Assembly (NCBI GenBank): GCA_947846985.1 | Contig: CANTUZ010000002.1 | Location: 149,911,889 to 149,975,888 of the forward strand | From: Fratercula arctica | Taxonomy: Eukaryota > Chordata > Aves > Charadriiformes > Alcidae | Reading direction: 5' to 3' | DNA length: 64,000 bases | Shown here: piece after piece, positions 26,601 through 40,966 of the stretch | How positions within the stretch are numbered: position 1 is the stretch's first letter | Layout of the letters: every line of letters begins with the position of its first letter | Made by a program: the position numbers and the translations under genes | The notes under the pieces: generated by a model | Database searches by the model: none | What the model was told of the DNA's origin: nothing | Seen by the model: only the letters and a program-made list of their open reading frames with translations

Positions 26601-28884
26601 AAGGGCTGCTGAGGCAGCATTTATAGTGGTAGGATAAGGGTAAATTCTGAGTCTTGTAAAACACATGCTAGGTATGTGCAAGGGATGTCCCTGCCCAGGG
26701 TAGGCTGGGGGGGACAGGATAACTCCCTCCCAGAAACCCACCAACAGCCATTCGCATTTCTCAGTGCAAAAGTGGAGACTCCATCCCGGCCTAAACCAGT
26801 ACACCTGGTTAGAGGCAGGAGATGGGTTACTCTCAAAAATCCCACACGAGCATGAGTTTGGAAGCAAAAATGCCCACAGCCGGGATGAGGAAGGGGACAT
26901 CCGTCCTGCCTACCGCATGCTGCTGGAGAGGCCACCCACCTGGGAGACTGAGCTCATCGGCCGTGTGGCCCACGCACCAGCCGCTCTGCCGGCAGGGATC
27001 ACCAGCACGTGCTTTCCTTCACCCCCTGGGTGGACACTGATACCTACAAGGTTGGCCTGTCACCTCATATGGCCACCCAAATTACAGTGCAAGCAATGCA
27101 CAGTGAGACAGCCAGAGTCACAGCATGGGCAGGCATGAGAAGTGCCAGGCTTGGGCATCTTCTCATAGCTGCCCACTGACTGCTGTAGAGCCACAGCACT
27201 CCACTGTTCGAGTGTCAGACAATGTCCTTCACTGGAGGCTTTATTCTGTGATCTTCATGGGTGGTAAAAAGCTTATCCCCCGCCAGGAATTATTAATGCC
27301 TTCCTTTATGAAATGAGAAAGGCATGTATGAGCAATCCCTAAACACAAGAGAGATGGATAGATCAGGGGGCCGTCCGTCTGGCGAGGTGCCATCTCCTAT
27401 TTTGCTATGAGGTTTCAAGGGGGGCCTCCAGCAGTTCCTTGAATCCTCATATTTTCTTCCCTAGTTCGGATGGGTCGTGTGGGTAAGGGCAGCCACTGCA
27501 CTTCTTTCAAGCAATGAGCTCCTTCCAAGCAGTGAGGAAGGAGCTACTGACATTTGGCATGTCCAGAAATCACGTCAAGTAATTGTCTACAGGCCTGTGG
27601 AGCTGAGGCTAATGTCATCAGCCTGCTTTAGAAAACTGGATTTCTGTAAATGTTATATGTACATATTATACATATTACATGCACGTATCTATTCGCAAAA
27701 AGTGTAAAGATGCACAATAGAGTAACAGTTGGGAATACTTGAAGCTGTTTTGCCTTATTTTTTAATCTCTCTTTTTCCTTAGAGAAAACCGAACTGGAAA
27801 AAAAAAAAAAAAGAAAAAGGCCCTTGAAAGATAACAAGAAGGAAACTAGTTATCCAAGAGCAGCATGGGTTTCTGATTAAACTGGGAGGGGGAGCAGGTT
27901 ACAGCTGTGTCTCTGATTTATGACTAGTTACTTTTTTTTTAACCCTCTCTGCCCAATTATACTGATCTTTTTTTTTTAAAAGACCTACCAATCCACAAGT
28001 ATTCAGTAAAATATTCTATTAATTCATTACAGAGGGATTTATCAAATGTTTTGAAATAAGGAGAAATTCTGTGCTGAAGCAAAGGAGCAGCCTTCTACAC
28101 TGTAACCAGAACTTCTAAGAATGAAAGTCCTGACTGAAATAAACATCACACAGAGCTGAGACTCTAAATAACCTAAGTGCAAGTACTAAGGAAGTGAAAA
28201 GCATACTAGAGATTTCTTTAAAAAAACACTGAACAACAAACAAATCCAAGAGAAAATCTGTCCGTGATTCTTCTCTAGGAAGGACATCATACTTTATCCT
28301 TGTAAATCCCATGTAAAGCTCAAGCAAACAAGACCACTCCCACCCTTCCAAAAATGCTCCTATATTCCCCAACAGGTGAAATGATGCTATCCTTTTCAAA
28401 GGGCTTTGTGCGAGAAAGACAGTAGACAGATAGTACCATACCCATGGTAACTGGCACATTATACGCATGTAAAACAGATAGCAGTGCTGCACAGCGGGGA
28501 AGCTGTCAATGCAGCCCACATGGCAGAAGGATTCCTGGGTTGCTCCATTGCTCCTATATTCCCCAAATAGGATTAAGAAGAAAATGCAGTCTTGTGTATT
28601 TGCAGGTTTCCTAAGACAAGTATCAGACTTCCAGAAGTCAGCATTTTAGAGAACAGCAATATTAGAAAATAACTTAAAAAAGGGGGGGGGGGGGGAAAGT
28701 GATACCAAAAATAATAAAAAAGTCAAATGTTCTTGTGCTCTTGCTAGATGAAGTGCATCAAATTCAGATTTAACAAAAAGTAATCAAAGATAAGAATATA
28801 AGTCATAAAACCCAGCATGGGGTGATGGCTGTAGCAAAAAAAATCCCACACCAAACAAACAGGAAAAGCTAAGGAAAGGGTGAA
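23651..28884. other. Intergenic sequence, no supported gene
   Basis: AT-rich DNA with a T17 run (25208-25224), a TA-rich stretch (25994-26020), an A-run (27799-27812) and the G14 run. A local GC-rich segment at 26620-27140 has open frames on both strands (118, 104 and 124 codons) but no recognisable product. The frame at 28115-28519 (minus, 134 codons) is also unrecognised. Confidence 0.65.
28682..28695 (+). repeat. G14 homopolymer
   Basis: Fourteen consecutive G flanked by A-rich sequence. Runs this long are unstable and error-prone in sequencing. Similar G11 runs lie at 33392-33402 and 60473-60483. Confidence 0.9.
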
Positions 28885-29189
28885 ATGAAGACTGCACAAG
28901 GACTTGAGGTAAATAACAGAACATTTTTTCAAATATATAAAGAAGAAGAGGTCAACAAAGGAATCATTAGGATCTCTCAGAGAAAGAAGAGCAGAGACCA
29001 GATGCCGGAAAAGGCAGGCATTACAGAAAAACTAAATGAACTTCTTGCTTCATTGTTCATGAGGGACAAGAATGAACCATTGCCAAAGAGACAAATGCAC
29101 TTTCTTGAGTGAGAAAAATGAAACACAAAAAAGAACTCAAGATCAAAGAATAAAGTGATAAATCAATTATATTCTGAGAACATTTCTGG
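28885..29189 (+). mobile_element. Possible upstream continuation of the 29.2 kb CR1
   Basis: This stretch encodes FQIYKEEEVNKGIIRISQRK and further E/K-rich peptide with LNELLASLFMRDKNEP. It resembles the linker before the reverse transcriptase in CR1/L3-like ORF2, where a phrase like FFKYIxxKRK...LNxFFASVFT occurs. The match is loose and relies on position directly upstream of a recognisable CR1 on the same strand. It could also be unrelated single-copy DNA. Confidence 0.4.
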
Positions 29190-30172
29190 GACTCTGGGGC
29201 TGAACAGGTCCCATCCCATTCGTTGCGAAGAGCACAGCAAGGAGCCCCTTGAACTGAATCAGCTTGGATTTACTGAAGGTAAACCATTTCTGATCAACCG
29301 GACTGCTTTCTATGATAAAATAACTGGATTTGTGGACAAGGGGGGATCAGTGGACATCACATGTCAACTTTAACAAGGCTTTTGACAGTGTCTCCAAGAA
29401 CATTCTTGTATCTGAGTTCAGATGCTATGGTCTGGATGGGTGAACAACCATGTGGGTAAAAATTGGTTGGAGGGCTCAGAGCAGAGTGGTTAATGGGTTG
29501 TACTCTATTCAGAGTCAGTCTGGGGCTGAGTGGATTTACTGCGAAGGCTCTGGAGAGTCCTGGCTGACAGCACGCTGCGCGTGCATCAGGAGGTGACCGC
29601 GCAGTGAAGAAGGCCAACAGCCTCCTGACTGGGCTAGAGGGAACACAGCCAGGGGATTGAGGGAAGGGATTATCCTCCCACTCAGCACCTGTTGGACCAC
29701 ATCTAGACACTGTGTCCTTTTGAGCCCCGCAATACAAGAAAGACATTGAAAAAATGGAGAAAAAAATGTTAGGAGCTGGCATACTAGATTTGTCCAGTCT
29801 GGAGAAGAGGTGGCTTCAGGTGGACCTGATAGCAACCTGCCAGGACCCATGAGGAAGTCATCAAGAAGGTGACCAAACTTTTCACAGTGATGCACAGTGG
29901 GAGGATGAGAGACACCGGGTATAAATTGGAAAAAGAAAGGTTCAAACTGGGTGCCAGGAAAAATTTTTTCCCTGTGAGGACAGTCAGGTATTGGAGCACG
30001 TTACCCAGAGAACTTGAGTAGTCTCCCTCCTGGGAAATTTTCAAGACTAAACTGGATAAAGCCCTGAGCAACCTGATCTGATCTCACATTTGGTCTTTCT
30101 TTGAGATGAGTTTGGACCAGAGACCTCCTGAGGTCCCTTTCAGCCTGAATTATCCTGCAATCCTATGATCTG
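29190..30172 (+). mobile_element. Degenerate CR1 LINE with internal deletion
   Basis: An old plus-strand CR1. At 29253-29345 it encodes QLGFTEGKPFLINRTAFYDK and ITGFVDKGGSVDI. After a frameshift comes NFNKAFDSVSKNIL (about 29367-29410), which matches the LDFSKAFDTVSHNIL box of reverse transcriptases. YGLDGW and WVKNWLEG follow near 29427-29473. The segment that should hold the FADD box is missing. Homology resumes with the 3' part: a CACATCTAGACACTGTGTCC-like segment at 29698, SGEEV-type sequence at 29800, GGTATAAATTGGAAAAAGAAAGG at about 29918, and an end at AATCCTATGATCT (30158-30170). Many stops and frameshifts show that it is inactive. Minus-strand open frames across it are shadows. Confidence 0.85.
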
Positions 30173-33100
30173 TGGGGTTCAAAGTGGAGTCAGCTGAGAC
30201 GAGAGCAATGGAAGGCACTGTTAGACCTTGGAAACTTAGACATGCTGAAGAATAAAACCCTTGAGAGTCTCTGGCAAGAGACGTAGCAGCAATGCCAACT
30301 AAAGCCAAGATTTGTAACAGAGATTAACCAGCAAGAAAGAAAAAAAAAAGAGCATATAGGAGCAAGGGTAGAGCCTACAGTTCAAGGCAGAAAAGTTGCT
30401 TCCACCAGCACCGTCCTTGGTTTGCTGTGCAGATTTGGAGAAGTCTCAGGGAAAGTTCTCCCCAGTGGTTAAAGCCGTGCTATTTCCTGCCTGGCTGATG
30501 TAAAAATGTGGACAACCAACAACTCAGCCACAGGAGTGCCTACCAAAGCAGAGGCAGCTTTCCTGGGGCCTGATGATGATGACTGTGCTGAAGATACACA
30601 GACATGTTCACAGGCACATTCTTTCCAGCAGAGACCTGTGGTCCAGGCCTGGACCTGTCTGAGAACAATTTTCCTACCTCTGGAGAAACCACACAGAGAA
30701 CCTCACCATCAGAAGCAGGCACCAGAACAGGAACCACTCAGAAAACTTCCACCATTTCTACCAGAGTTTTCTTTATCCTGGCTTAAATGCCTGTTTGCCA
30801 TGGAGGACTAATACATGCAAACATACCGACTCTGCCTGTGGAAATCCCTGAGAAACCCAAGTTGCTGAAGGCTGGAAAAGTATCCTAAAACTATTACTGC
30901 TTTTCTGTTCCATTCCTATGAGGGACTGAACTAGGTAGAGTTTTTCCTGTTATCTTTTGTAATCTTTTTCCCCAAGTGATTTTGATTTCTATCCGTAAAA
31001 TGGGGGGGAAAACCTTTATTCCACAGTGCAAGGACTTTGTCAGACTATATTCACTATAATAATAAGGGGCTGTTAGATCATCAGATAAATGCAGATCACG
31101 AAAAACCGTGTGTTCTTATGCTTGTAAATAATTACAATTTAAAATGCCATAAAAAGAAGTCAATAAACCCATTCCCAGGAGATCAGCAAATAGCATTGTT
31201 CAAAGATTATAACTCAAGATTGGGGTCATTCTCAATAGATAGCTGTCTCATTTCCCTTTCAAAGAAACAGCCATATATCACACTGCAACTCATCACAAAA
31301 GCGTAATAAAAAATACACATTCATTAACCTGCAGAAAGGAAACGGGAAGGGATAAAACATGCTGATGGAACAAAAATAAGTCAGCCTACCCAAGACAGGA
31401 GATTGTAAGGAGCTCCAAATGGTCTAAACCAAACTAGGTAATTGGACAGTAGCATACTAGATGAAACTCAGCCTAGACATGTGGTTTGCAGGAAACAGTT
31501 TAAAACTACTTGTAAACATTTATGGGCTCTGAATTAGTTGCAACCTCCAAGGAAAAAGATAAAGGCATTATTGTGGGCAGCTCAATGAAAACATGTATTC
31601 AACATGCAGCAGCAATCAAAAAAAAAAAAAAAAATAGAAAGCTGGAGGATATTGAGCAGGGAACAGACAGAGAAAAATACAGAGAACATTGGAATCAATG
31701 AGACATCCTCAGCTTTGCCAAGTCGATAGACATTTATTTTGTATGCCACCTCTCCTGAAATCCACAGCCCGAAGTGCCTTGCAAACCAAAGCAACCTAAT
31801 TGCAGAATTAAATAATAACAAGGGGAGATAAATTTGATTCTCTGTTCACAAATTGAGTAAAGAGCAAAGGGTTGAAATGAAGTCTGGATGAGGGCTGCAG
31901 TCCTTCATGACTGATAGAGAATTTCTGTCTAGAGAAGACAAGAGACAGAGAAGAGGAGCAAGAAAGCAAAGAGAAATAAAGGCCTGTGACTGCTGAGTAG
32001 GAAGCAGTGTGAGTAGATGGCTAGGTTTGTTTGTGGGTAGACATTCCCATACATAGCAAAAAAATCTATATATAATGGATTATCAGAGGTTAGACACAGG
32101 GGAATCATAGTGACTGGTTCAGTGGTTGCAGGGATGGACCTCAAGTGGGGCAGCCAGGGTTCAGAGTCAGCTGTTTCAACTTTCTGTGCCCATTTTTCAC
32201 ATCGCCATTTTTGTCTGGGTTTTTTGCTCTTTCAGCTCTATATTTTGTAGGTTACAAACTACTTCTTCATGTTTTCTGTACATTTGTGCGGAATGGGAAA
32301 AACATAGGGTACTAACCATGAAACAAATACACAGAACAATGCTGACAGGCTCAGAGCGAGATAGCTAAACATCTCATCTGTAAAGGCCGTGTCATATGTG
32401 TGCAGTTTCACAGTGATAGTAATAGGGTAGATTTGCAGAACCAAAAGGAGGCAAGGATACTACCAAGGTAACAAACAGTAGAACTAAGGGAAAGCCTGAG
32501 TTAAGGAGGCTTGAAGAAATTTAGGTAAAAGTAGCTAAACGACGGATGAATGAAGTCACAGGCAAAGTAATGATGCTGAATCCTACTGGAGTGGTTCACA
32601 TTCACACTTTTAAAGGTGGAAAGGAATTGCTATCCCCATCATACAGATGAAGAAAATAAGAAGAGAGGAGTTAAAGATTGTCCACAAAGTCATAAAGTCA
32701 GGCATTAGTACATGGGGGAATCAAACTCAGCTTTGCAGTGAGCTACCAACAGACTATCCTGCTGAAAAGCCACTGAAATATTCTACTATTAGAAACACCA
32801 TTAATGTGCTCTGAAAGTTTCCAGTTAGAGGTGAGCTACGAAGAATAAGAAGGTGAATAAGGAAAGAAAAAAATGTCCTGAAAATGGCATTAACTTGGGT
32901 CCCGTCATTTCAAAAAAAGATGTAGCAGAAACAGAACTGATCAAGAAAGAATAAGTAGGTTGAATTGGCACTGCTCAGCTTTTGGGTTGTAACCCCAAGA
33001 AAGGGTACAGAAGTCAATGCAAGAGGGGAAGCTGAAGGAGAACTGGCACTGTAATATGCCAAGAGCTTAACTTCAGTCTAAGGCAATCTCACTCACCTTT

Positions 33101-36100
33101 GCCTGCAGATCCTGCCTTTGAGGTCAAGTGCTCACTGCCAGTCTCTCGAAGCACACACCTGGGTCCACTATATAAGGTTGGCATTAGTATCACGGACATA
33201 TATTTTGTTCTTACATGCAGTGTAAATTTAAATGTGCCAGGAACACTTTTTTGTTTTAAGTTAGGAATTTCAATTTGAGAAGGTGGCATGGAATTAAATT
33301 AAAAATCAGCATGGGCAGACTTTTGAAAGGAAAAATAAATCAGATATTGAAGGTGGATCTATTCTGTACCTTTTAATAATTGAAAAAAACCGGGGGGGGG
33401 GGAGGAAAATCTCTTTACTGAGTGAAAGTCTATTTTTGATTGAGAACTGGGTTCAAAAACACTCCAGTTTTTATTTTTTTATTTAGCAAATTCTCTCTTT
33501 TGAAAGAGTTAAATAAAGGTGGGGGCAGGGGGTGAAGAAGTTGGGAAGGAGAGTGAGAATTATTTCTTAAAAGAAGTTCCAGTCTAAATTTGACTTTGTG
33601 TAACACAGAGATGACCTTCTCTCTTTTAAAGAGGTGAATAAGAAAAAAAAAATAAATCAAAAGTGGTCCTCTAGTAAACACTCAACGTTGTTTACTTACA
33701 TTTGCCTTCCTGTAAAAAGGGAGAAAAGGGAGAGGGCAGAAACTGAAATAACATGACTTTTTTTCCTCTCACTTAAAAAAAAAAAAAAGCAACTTTAAAA
33801 TATATTTTTTAAATTAAAAATGGCATAAAATAATTTGAGGATATCCTATTTCATCATAAAGTGTCAAGTTGGTCACAGCCATGCAGGTCACTGTCTGGGA
33901 CAAGAGTTGAGGAAAAACACACATGACCCTTTTCCTACAGTCAAATTCCCATTTGCACAAAAAAGTGGTAAAGCATTATGTGGTAGAAATCCAGAAATGT
34001 CAGAAAACTGAACTGGAAACCATGTCCTCCCTACATGTCCCTCTCCTTTCATGTTTGAAGTCTATTCCCTGCTTTCAGTGCTGTCATAACTTCCATCTCA
34101 GTGCTCCCTCCTCTTAGCACTTCTCAAAGTAACACAGTTGACTAGATTAATTTAACCTGAAACTGTCATCCAACTGTAGATTCCATATTATTCCCAAGGT
34201 GGTAAGTTCTTTTTGTTCACTGTCCTGATGGTACTTTGGGGACCAGAGTGAATCTGGACTATAATAAACATAAAATATTTCTAAACCTTTTTTTCCACAT
34301 ACAGCTATCCTGGCTGGACACCACAGCCAGGTGTTACAGGATAGAGAAGTGTTTGAATGGTCATGGTCTCTTGCAAGTCATTTTGACTTGTTGAGCAACT
34401 AAAGGTCCTTTGCTTCTGTTGCTGATGTTGCTTTGCTTGTGTTATTGATGTCGAATGGCTCTTTTTTGTTTGCTAGAAGATATTAAAGAAGCTTCGTCTG
34501 CAGAACTCCACTATCCTCCTCTGCTGACTGAAGACACTGCTACTGGTTTTGGGATTTTTTCCACTTTTCTTCCACATCACTGTCTGTGATCTCCCATTAT
34601 GTGAAATTGTTATGGCAAACTTGCTCATTGACTCCTCCTTGAAGGTCTCAATTTTTCATCCGAAAGGCCTTTCTTAGATGTCTTTTTCTAAAATATTGGG
34701 AGATTGAGGAAATATCTTTCTTCCTCAGTCAAGTAAGTGGAAAACCCATGGCTATGCCAATGAAAGGAAGACCCAGCAGCTCTCCTCAAATTCATATTCA
34801 CCTCCCATAACAAAGTGATCCTGCAAGAGGCTCCATCCCCCTGGGCAGAGCAGCGTGCTCTGAGCCTTCCATGCAGACAGACCACCGGTGGGAAACGGGA
34901 CAGTCAACAGCATCAAAGGTAGGTAGGACATTTGCGACATATTGCGCCACTTTAGTAGCCTCCGACATGGGTGCTGACTCCCCAATCCAGTGGTGCAAAG
35001 CCATTGCAGGCCCACAGTTCACTATATTCACCCTCTGGAGCACACCAGCCAGGTCCACCTTCCATACTGGCTGCACACCAACAGGACCCACATCTCCTTC
35101 GGGCCCCACAAAATACACCTGAGACCCAAAGACAAAATTAGTATTTTTGTTTTTTTCTCAGACACACAGTGGGGCCTGTAGCGCAGCCACCAAAGCTCCA
35201 CTTTACAGTGTGAAAAAGAAGGCATCCATTGCCTGCCTTGCACCACAGCACAAGAGCACCTGGTATAGCTTGGGGTGAAAACTCCATGATCCAACTTAAC
35301 GTATGCCACTAACTATTATCATGGCTGACTTGCCATCTTCCACATTCAGAGAACTGAGTCAGCCCAAAGAAGAGCACCCAGGTCCCCCACTTATTTTTCA
35401 AAAGAAGTTTCAGGTAACTGAACTCCTTTAGATGCTATGGACTGACAACATCTATCTTATCTTCATATTGAAAATGTCACATCTGGTCCCAAGCCTTCCC
35501 TAAACAGCTGCCTCATGTTAGCTGTAACACACTTCTTTTTAAAAATAAGCTAAGAAATAAATGAACAAATTATTAAACTTGTTTGTCAATCGAGTGAGGG
35601 ATCTGGAGTCTGTAATGCAATTTTGTCCAAGAATTTTTTCAGAAACTAGAAATACAAATTATAAGCGTAAACCCAACTCTTAGAGCCAGGTATCCTAAGG
35701 TTTCTTGGTGCTGTTTTCTCATAATATCTGTGTATTGTAACCAGGACAAACCATGTGCCATTTCAGTTTGTTTCCCTCTCTCTGTCCTGTTGTTTTTCAG
35801 TGGAAAATGTCCTGTTCCACATTTACACTCCTCCAGCAGTTGCTCGGTTATAACTTGCTGCAGGAATCATCCTGGCAAGAGGACATCAAAAGGGGATGTT
35901 ACTTCTTCTCTAAAGCATCTAGAAATTAATCTGCTGCTCCGAGTATGCTTGTGTGAGCAGGACAAGCAAGTCCGTCCCTTTTGCTCATGTCTGGGCCTGT
36001 GTTAATATATTTTATCCCTCGGGGTTTCATGTAAAGAATAAGAGCAGTAAATGGCTGACTTGTTAAGCAGATTCCAGACCAGATGGAGTTAATGGCTGCA

Positions 36101-36918
36101 TGGCTCTACATGGCTGCACCTGATCAAGAAGACATGCTCCCAGGAGAGGAATGCACTCTGAGTATGGCAGTTTATGGTTACCGATTCTGGTATTTATATG
36201 CTCCTCTTCTCTCGTATTAGTCCATGATAGCTTCCTTCTTTTACACTCCCATTTCAGAAACAAAGCACTCCAAAGAATCGATTGCTTAGGACCACTGTAG
36301 AAAGAAGAAATATTTCTGGAAATCAGTTTTCCCAAACATGCAAGATTTTCATGCAGAAATCTGGGTTTGGTAAAGTTTTGCTGCTTCTCAATTATGCAGT
36401 AAAAGAGTACCAAACAAAGGAGGCCAAAAGATTGCCCAAGGTCACAACGGGAATCAGTATCTCAGGTTGAGTGAAGCGTACAAACATGTGAGCTCTGATT
36501 TTCGTCATCTAACTATTGGACAACACTCTTTATTTCCAGCTGCTATTGATTTACACCCTTCTACCCTCGGAATCCAGCTGGCATTTTGTTAATTCAATAT
36601 CCAATAGCTCATAATGATCCTGCTAAAGATAGACTGCTACAGGGCAGTCAAACTCCATGAAACGATTGCTTTAAACTGTGATCAGGAAGTCATTTTTCTT
36701 ACCTAGTCTGATATATAATTCCTCAGTCTGAAGAAAGTTTTTGCTCACCTAACTTTTATGTAGAGCTGGTAAAAAATTTCCAGTGGAAGAGTTTTCTGGC
36801 AGAATTGCCCAATACATTCAAACTGAATGGTTTTTAGGAATGATTTTTTTTTTTAATTTTCAGTGGGATGCTATTGAGATTTTCCATTTTGATAAGATGG
36901 AAATTCTTTCCCCTAAAA
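30173..36918. other. Intergenic sequence, no supported gene
   Basis: Apart from the MIR-like remnant at 32620, no repeat or gene is supported. Overlapping minus-strand frames at 34688-35309 are discussed as a finding. A short segment at about 36425-36470 (AGATTGCCCAAGGTCACAACG) resembles the tail of an ancient SINE. Homopolymers are A17 at 31618 and G11 at 33392. Confidence 0.65.
32620..32764 (+). repeat. MIR-like ancient SINE remnant
   Basis: The plus strand aligns by eye with the MIR-type conserved core and tail. It has TATCCCCATCATACAGATGA (32631-32650), an AGAAAATAAGAAGAGAGGAGTTAAAGA-like segment standing for the 'aaactgaggcacagagaggttaag' part, and CACAAAGTCATAAAGTCAGGC for 'caaggtcacacagctagta'. 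GGGGGAATCAAACTCAG stands for the 'gggaatcgaacccagg' segment. Order and spacing match the family. Divergence is high, as expected for an amniote-age element. Confidence 0.7.
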
Positions 36919-37709
<791 letters not shown>

Positions 37710-38884
37710 ACTGCTCAGGAGGCATGATCAGGAAGATCTCCTTAAAGGAGAGGTTAATAAAAAAAAGAAGGAATTTTATCACATTGTTCATTTTCCAGAT
37801 TCCTTGAATGACACAACATGTCAACCACCGTCACTCACATTATTTACCAAGACAGATCCTGCTTGACACAGCGAATCACAGTCACCCAGGGCATGTGGCT
37901 GGGAGCCTTCTTGTGTAGTGGCGCTGGTAAATCACTGGTTTTCATTTACACCTACCTACTGTCCACATGCAAAAGCTGCGGTTGCACGTGCAACCAGATT
38001 CAGAGAGAGCAACAGCAAGGCAGAGAGTCCTTTTCAGCACTCCTATTTCTTTCCAGTTCTCTGTGCAAAATGACTATATATTTCCATTAAAACATCAAAA
38101 TATCTTTCTAGGTGTAATACCAACTCTGCATAAGATAAAGAAATAAAAACTGTATAAACAATCTTAGCATTCAAAAGTCTTTCCAAGCCAATTGCAGTAT
38201 AAGGAATTCAGTGTAAATTTGTGCTGACCTTGGATACAAAATGATCTCTTTCTGCCAATAATTTGCATAGTGGATATTGCTTTTGAGTCAGGAATACAAT
38301 AAATTGCAGTCTGAAGGGTTTAAAGGATGAAAAGAAAGTGGAGACTGAGTCTCAGCTCAGAGAGACCTGCACAAGCCAGACGGGACACCAGCAGAGTCAG
38401 CAGAATTTCCTTCCTCAAGTGAGGAGAGAGAATTGCACTGTTTTTCAGGAGTAAATGCCTTTGTGTTTATTCATGTGCATTAATCCATCCACATGGTCTG
38501 TCTGGAAGCTCACAAAGTAAATTGTACACAGGGCAGAGAAGACAGAAATTGGCTGTTCAAACTACATCTGCTGCCCTGACAGCCAAATGCCTTCTCATCA
38601 ACCTGGACACCCCTTTGTGCTTAGGGCAGGGGTGGTGTGGAGCCAACCATCTCACACCACACGCTTGGGAACCAGCAGCTGTGTCCAGAACCAGCCTGCA
38701 TGAGAGCAGAATGAAAAGGAGAAGAAACATGTTTTCCGGCCTCTGCACCAAAAGGTTTTGCTCAGACTGCTCTCTAAATACTCCACAGACCCTTAACATG
38801 CCATTCGTACTTCTGCAATCCACCCAGCTGCAAGGACAGTGCCTCACCACAGACAGAGCAGAGCTGTTTCCCTCTGCCAGCAGC
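37710..38884. other. Intergenic sequence, no supported gene
   Basis: Short single-copy stretch between the purine array and a CR1. Nothing beyond short chance frames is visible. Confidence 0.65.
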
Positions 38885-39272
38885 AGCCTTGGAGGATCTT
38901 CAGCCTGGAGAAGAGAAGGCTCCGGGGAGATCTTATAGTGGCCTTCAAGTACCTGAAGGGGACCTACAGGAAAGCTGGGGAGGCACTCTTTATCAGGGCA
39001 TGTAGTGATAGGACGAGGGGCAATGGTTTTAAACTAGAGCAGGGCAGGTTTAGATTAGACATTAGGAAGAAGTTCTTTACAATGAGGGTGGTGAGACACT
39101 GTCACAGGTTGTCCAGAGAGGTGGTGGAGGCCCTGTCCCTGGAGACATTCAAGGCCAGGGTGGATGAGGCTCTGAGCAACCTGACTGAGTTGAAGATGTC
39201 CCTGCTGACTGCAGGGGGGTTGGACTAGATGACTTTTAAAGGTCCCCTCCAACCCAACACATTCTATGACCT
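38885..39272 (+). mobile_element. CR1 LINE, 5'-truncated 3' end
   Basis: The plus strand shows CR1 3'-region landmarks in order: a GGAGAAGAGAAGGCTCCGGGG-like segment at 38907, TGATAGGACGAGGGGCAATGG at 39008, TTAGGAAGAAGTTCTTTAC at 39062, GAGGGTGGTGAGACACTG at 39084 and the tail CAACCCAACACATTCTATGA at 39251-39270. It is about 390 nt long and retains the end of ORF2 plus the 3' UTR. Only one terminal octamer copy is recognisable. Open frames over it (38522-38938 and 38839-39228) are chimeras of flank and CR1, not host genes. Confidence 0.95.
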
Positions 39273-39817
39273 TCCTCGAGCCATGAGCAAGGTACTGAAT
39301 AGTTCTGATCCTCCCTGCCCTTGTCAGTGCTTTCCTCTTTCTTCCTCACCCTCACATTGCATCAACTCCTCAGGGTGTCTCCAACATCTCCCCTACCCCT
39401 TCAAACCCCCATATCAAATGGGTCCATAGTCCTACCTATAGGACACTTCTTGGGTACTTTCAGAATACTGAAAGTTAGTGCAGGGCACCTCGCATATGAG
39501 CATATGACCTACGAGCAAAGGATTCTCTGAAATGCTGGAAGGACTGAATGCATCTGAAAGTTGCGGTCCTACACCTTCAAAGTATCACTCTTCGTCACTA
39601 TTTGTCACATGCACCGCTCACATCTTTAGTGAGTTACTCTCTACTGAAAGACTGTTTATTCTCAGTGTAATATCAAGCCAGCACAGGTATTTCCTCTTAC
39701 TGGTTGATATTGTAGAGCATACATTGTGGTTGCTATTTCTCTGTCTCGTTTTAACATATACAACTATTTAGTGAGCTATTCACACTACATGATCTTATCT
39801 AGTTCAGTCGTAATAAA

Positions 39818-39915
39818 CATCATCTCGTGTTTGTAGAACACCTTTGTCCCACAGGATCTGAAAGTACTTAACAGAATTGTACTGTTTTCCTGGATAGACT
39901 CATTTTTATTCAATA
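39818..39915 (+). repeat. Possible ancient SINE/LINE remnant
   Basis: GAACACCTTTGTCCCACAGG followed by ATCTGAAAGTACTTAACAGA resembles the 'tagcacctttcatcccaggatctcaaagcgctttacaaa' block found in old amniote repeats. Only one block is recognisable, so this is weak. Confidence 0.35.
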
Positions 39916-40966
39916 AGCTCATAATGCGCCTTGTACAGTCAGAGATTTTTAAAGTGAATCTTTAGATGTGTCAGCCCTTGCCCAAGAGAATTTCAGTAAA
40001 TATGCCTAGATCATTGATTCATGCAATTCTGGACCTCTTCCACTTTATTCTGAAAAGTCAATATTTTTGAAGGATTCAGTATAGGAATGTTAGTACAGTA
40101 CATTGGTAAAGACAGCTCTTCTTCTGAGGGGATATGAATGCTAGCACCAGGAAAACACTGTAAATATTAAGAGAATATTGCTCATGACAGAGGCGTAGAC
40201 GAAGTAAAATGAGGCCCTGACTAGGCACATGCGTTATTTATTGGGCGGGCACTTCTAACAGCAAGGAAGGGTTTCCTGATACACGGCATGACACAAGAGA
40301 TGTCAACAAACACAGCGTGGTTTACAAACCATGCTTAACTTGCTGCCTGAAGGCATATTCCACCACCTTCTCCAAATCCTGAGCGGTGAAAGTGTGGGAG
40401 CGCACAGCACTGTGGAGCAACACAGGGGAAAGGGTTGGATGAGGTTTCAGAGGAGACATGACAATGGAGTCCCACCTCTGTCCATGGCAGGTTGCACTAC
40501 GGATGTCACAGAGGCCAAGCAGACCACTCACACTTGATGGTGCTTTTGTCTTCCCACACACCCAGAAAGGAGCCACGTTCAGCTATCTAGCCTCTCTGCT
40601 GCCCAGGGCTGTCCCTGTCATCCCCGTTCTCCTCTTCTGCACAGTGGAGGAAAAAAACTTGCTTACTATGGTGACATGAAGGGCTCTGAGACAACACAGT
40701 GTGAAGCACTGGGTAAATGTAAATGACAGACGGGTCACTAAGAGTAAAGAGCATTTGACCTTTCTTCCTCTGTTTGCACAGGGGATGGAAGGGGAGGGGG
40801 TGGTTTCGAAGTAGAGATGAGCTATTTCTGTTGACACTATTGGTGCTGATGATTCTTCCAGATGAGCTAACAAAGGACACAAACATACACATCTCTCCAA
40901 AATATAGTAATAGGCCACTTTGCAATGTCTTTGTAGCCACAGGACAGTTGCCAAGTGACACCCTGC

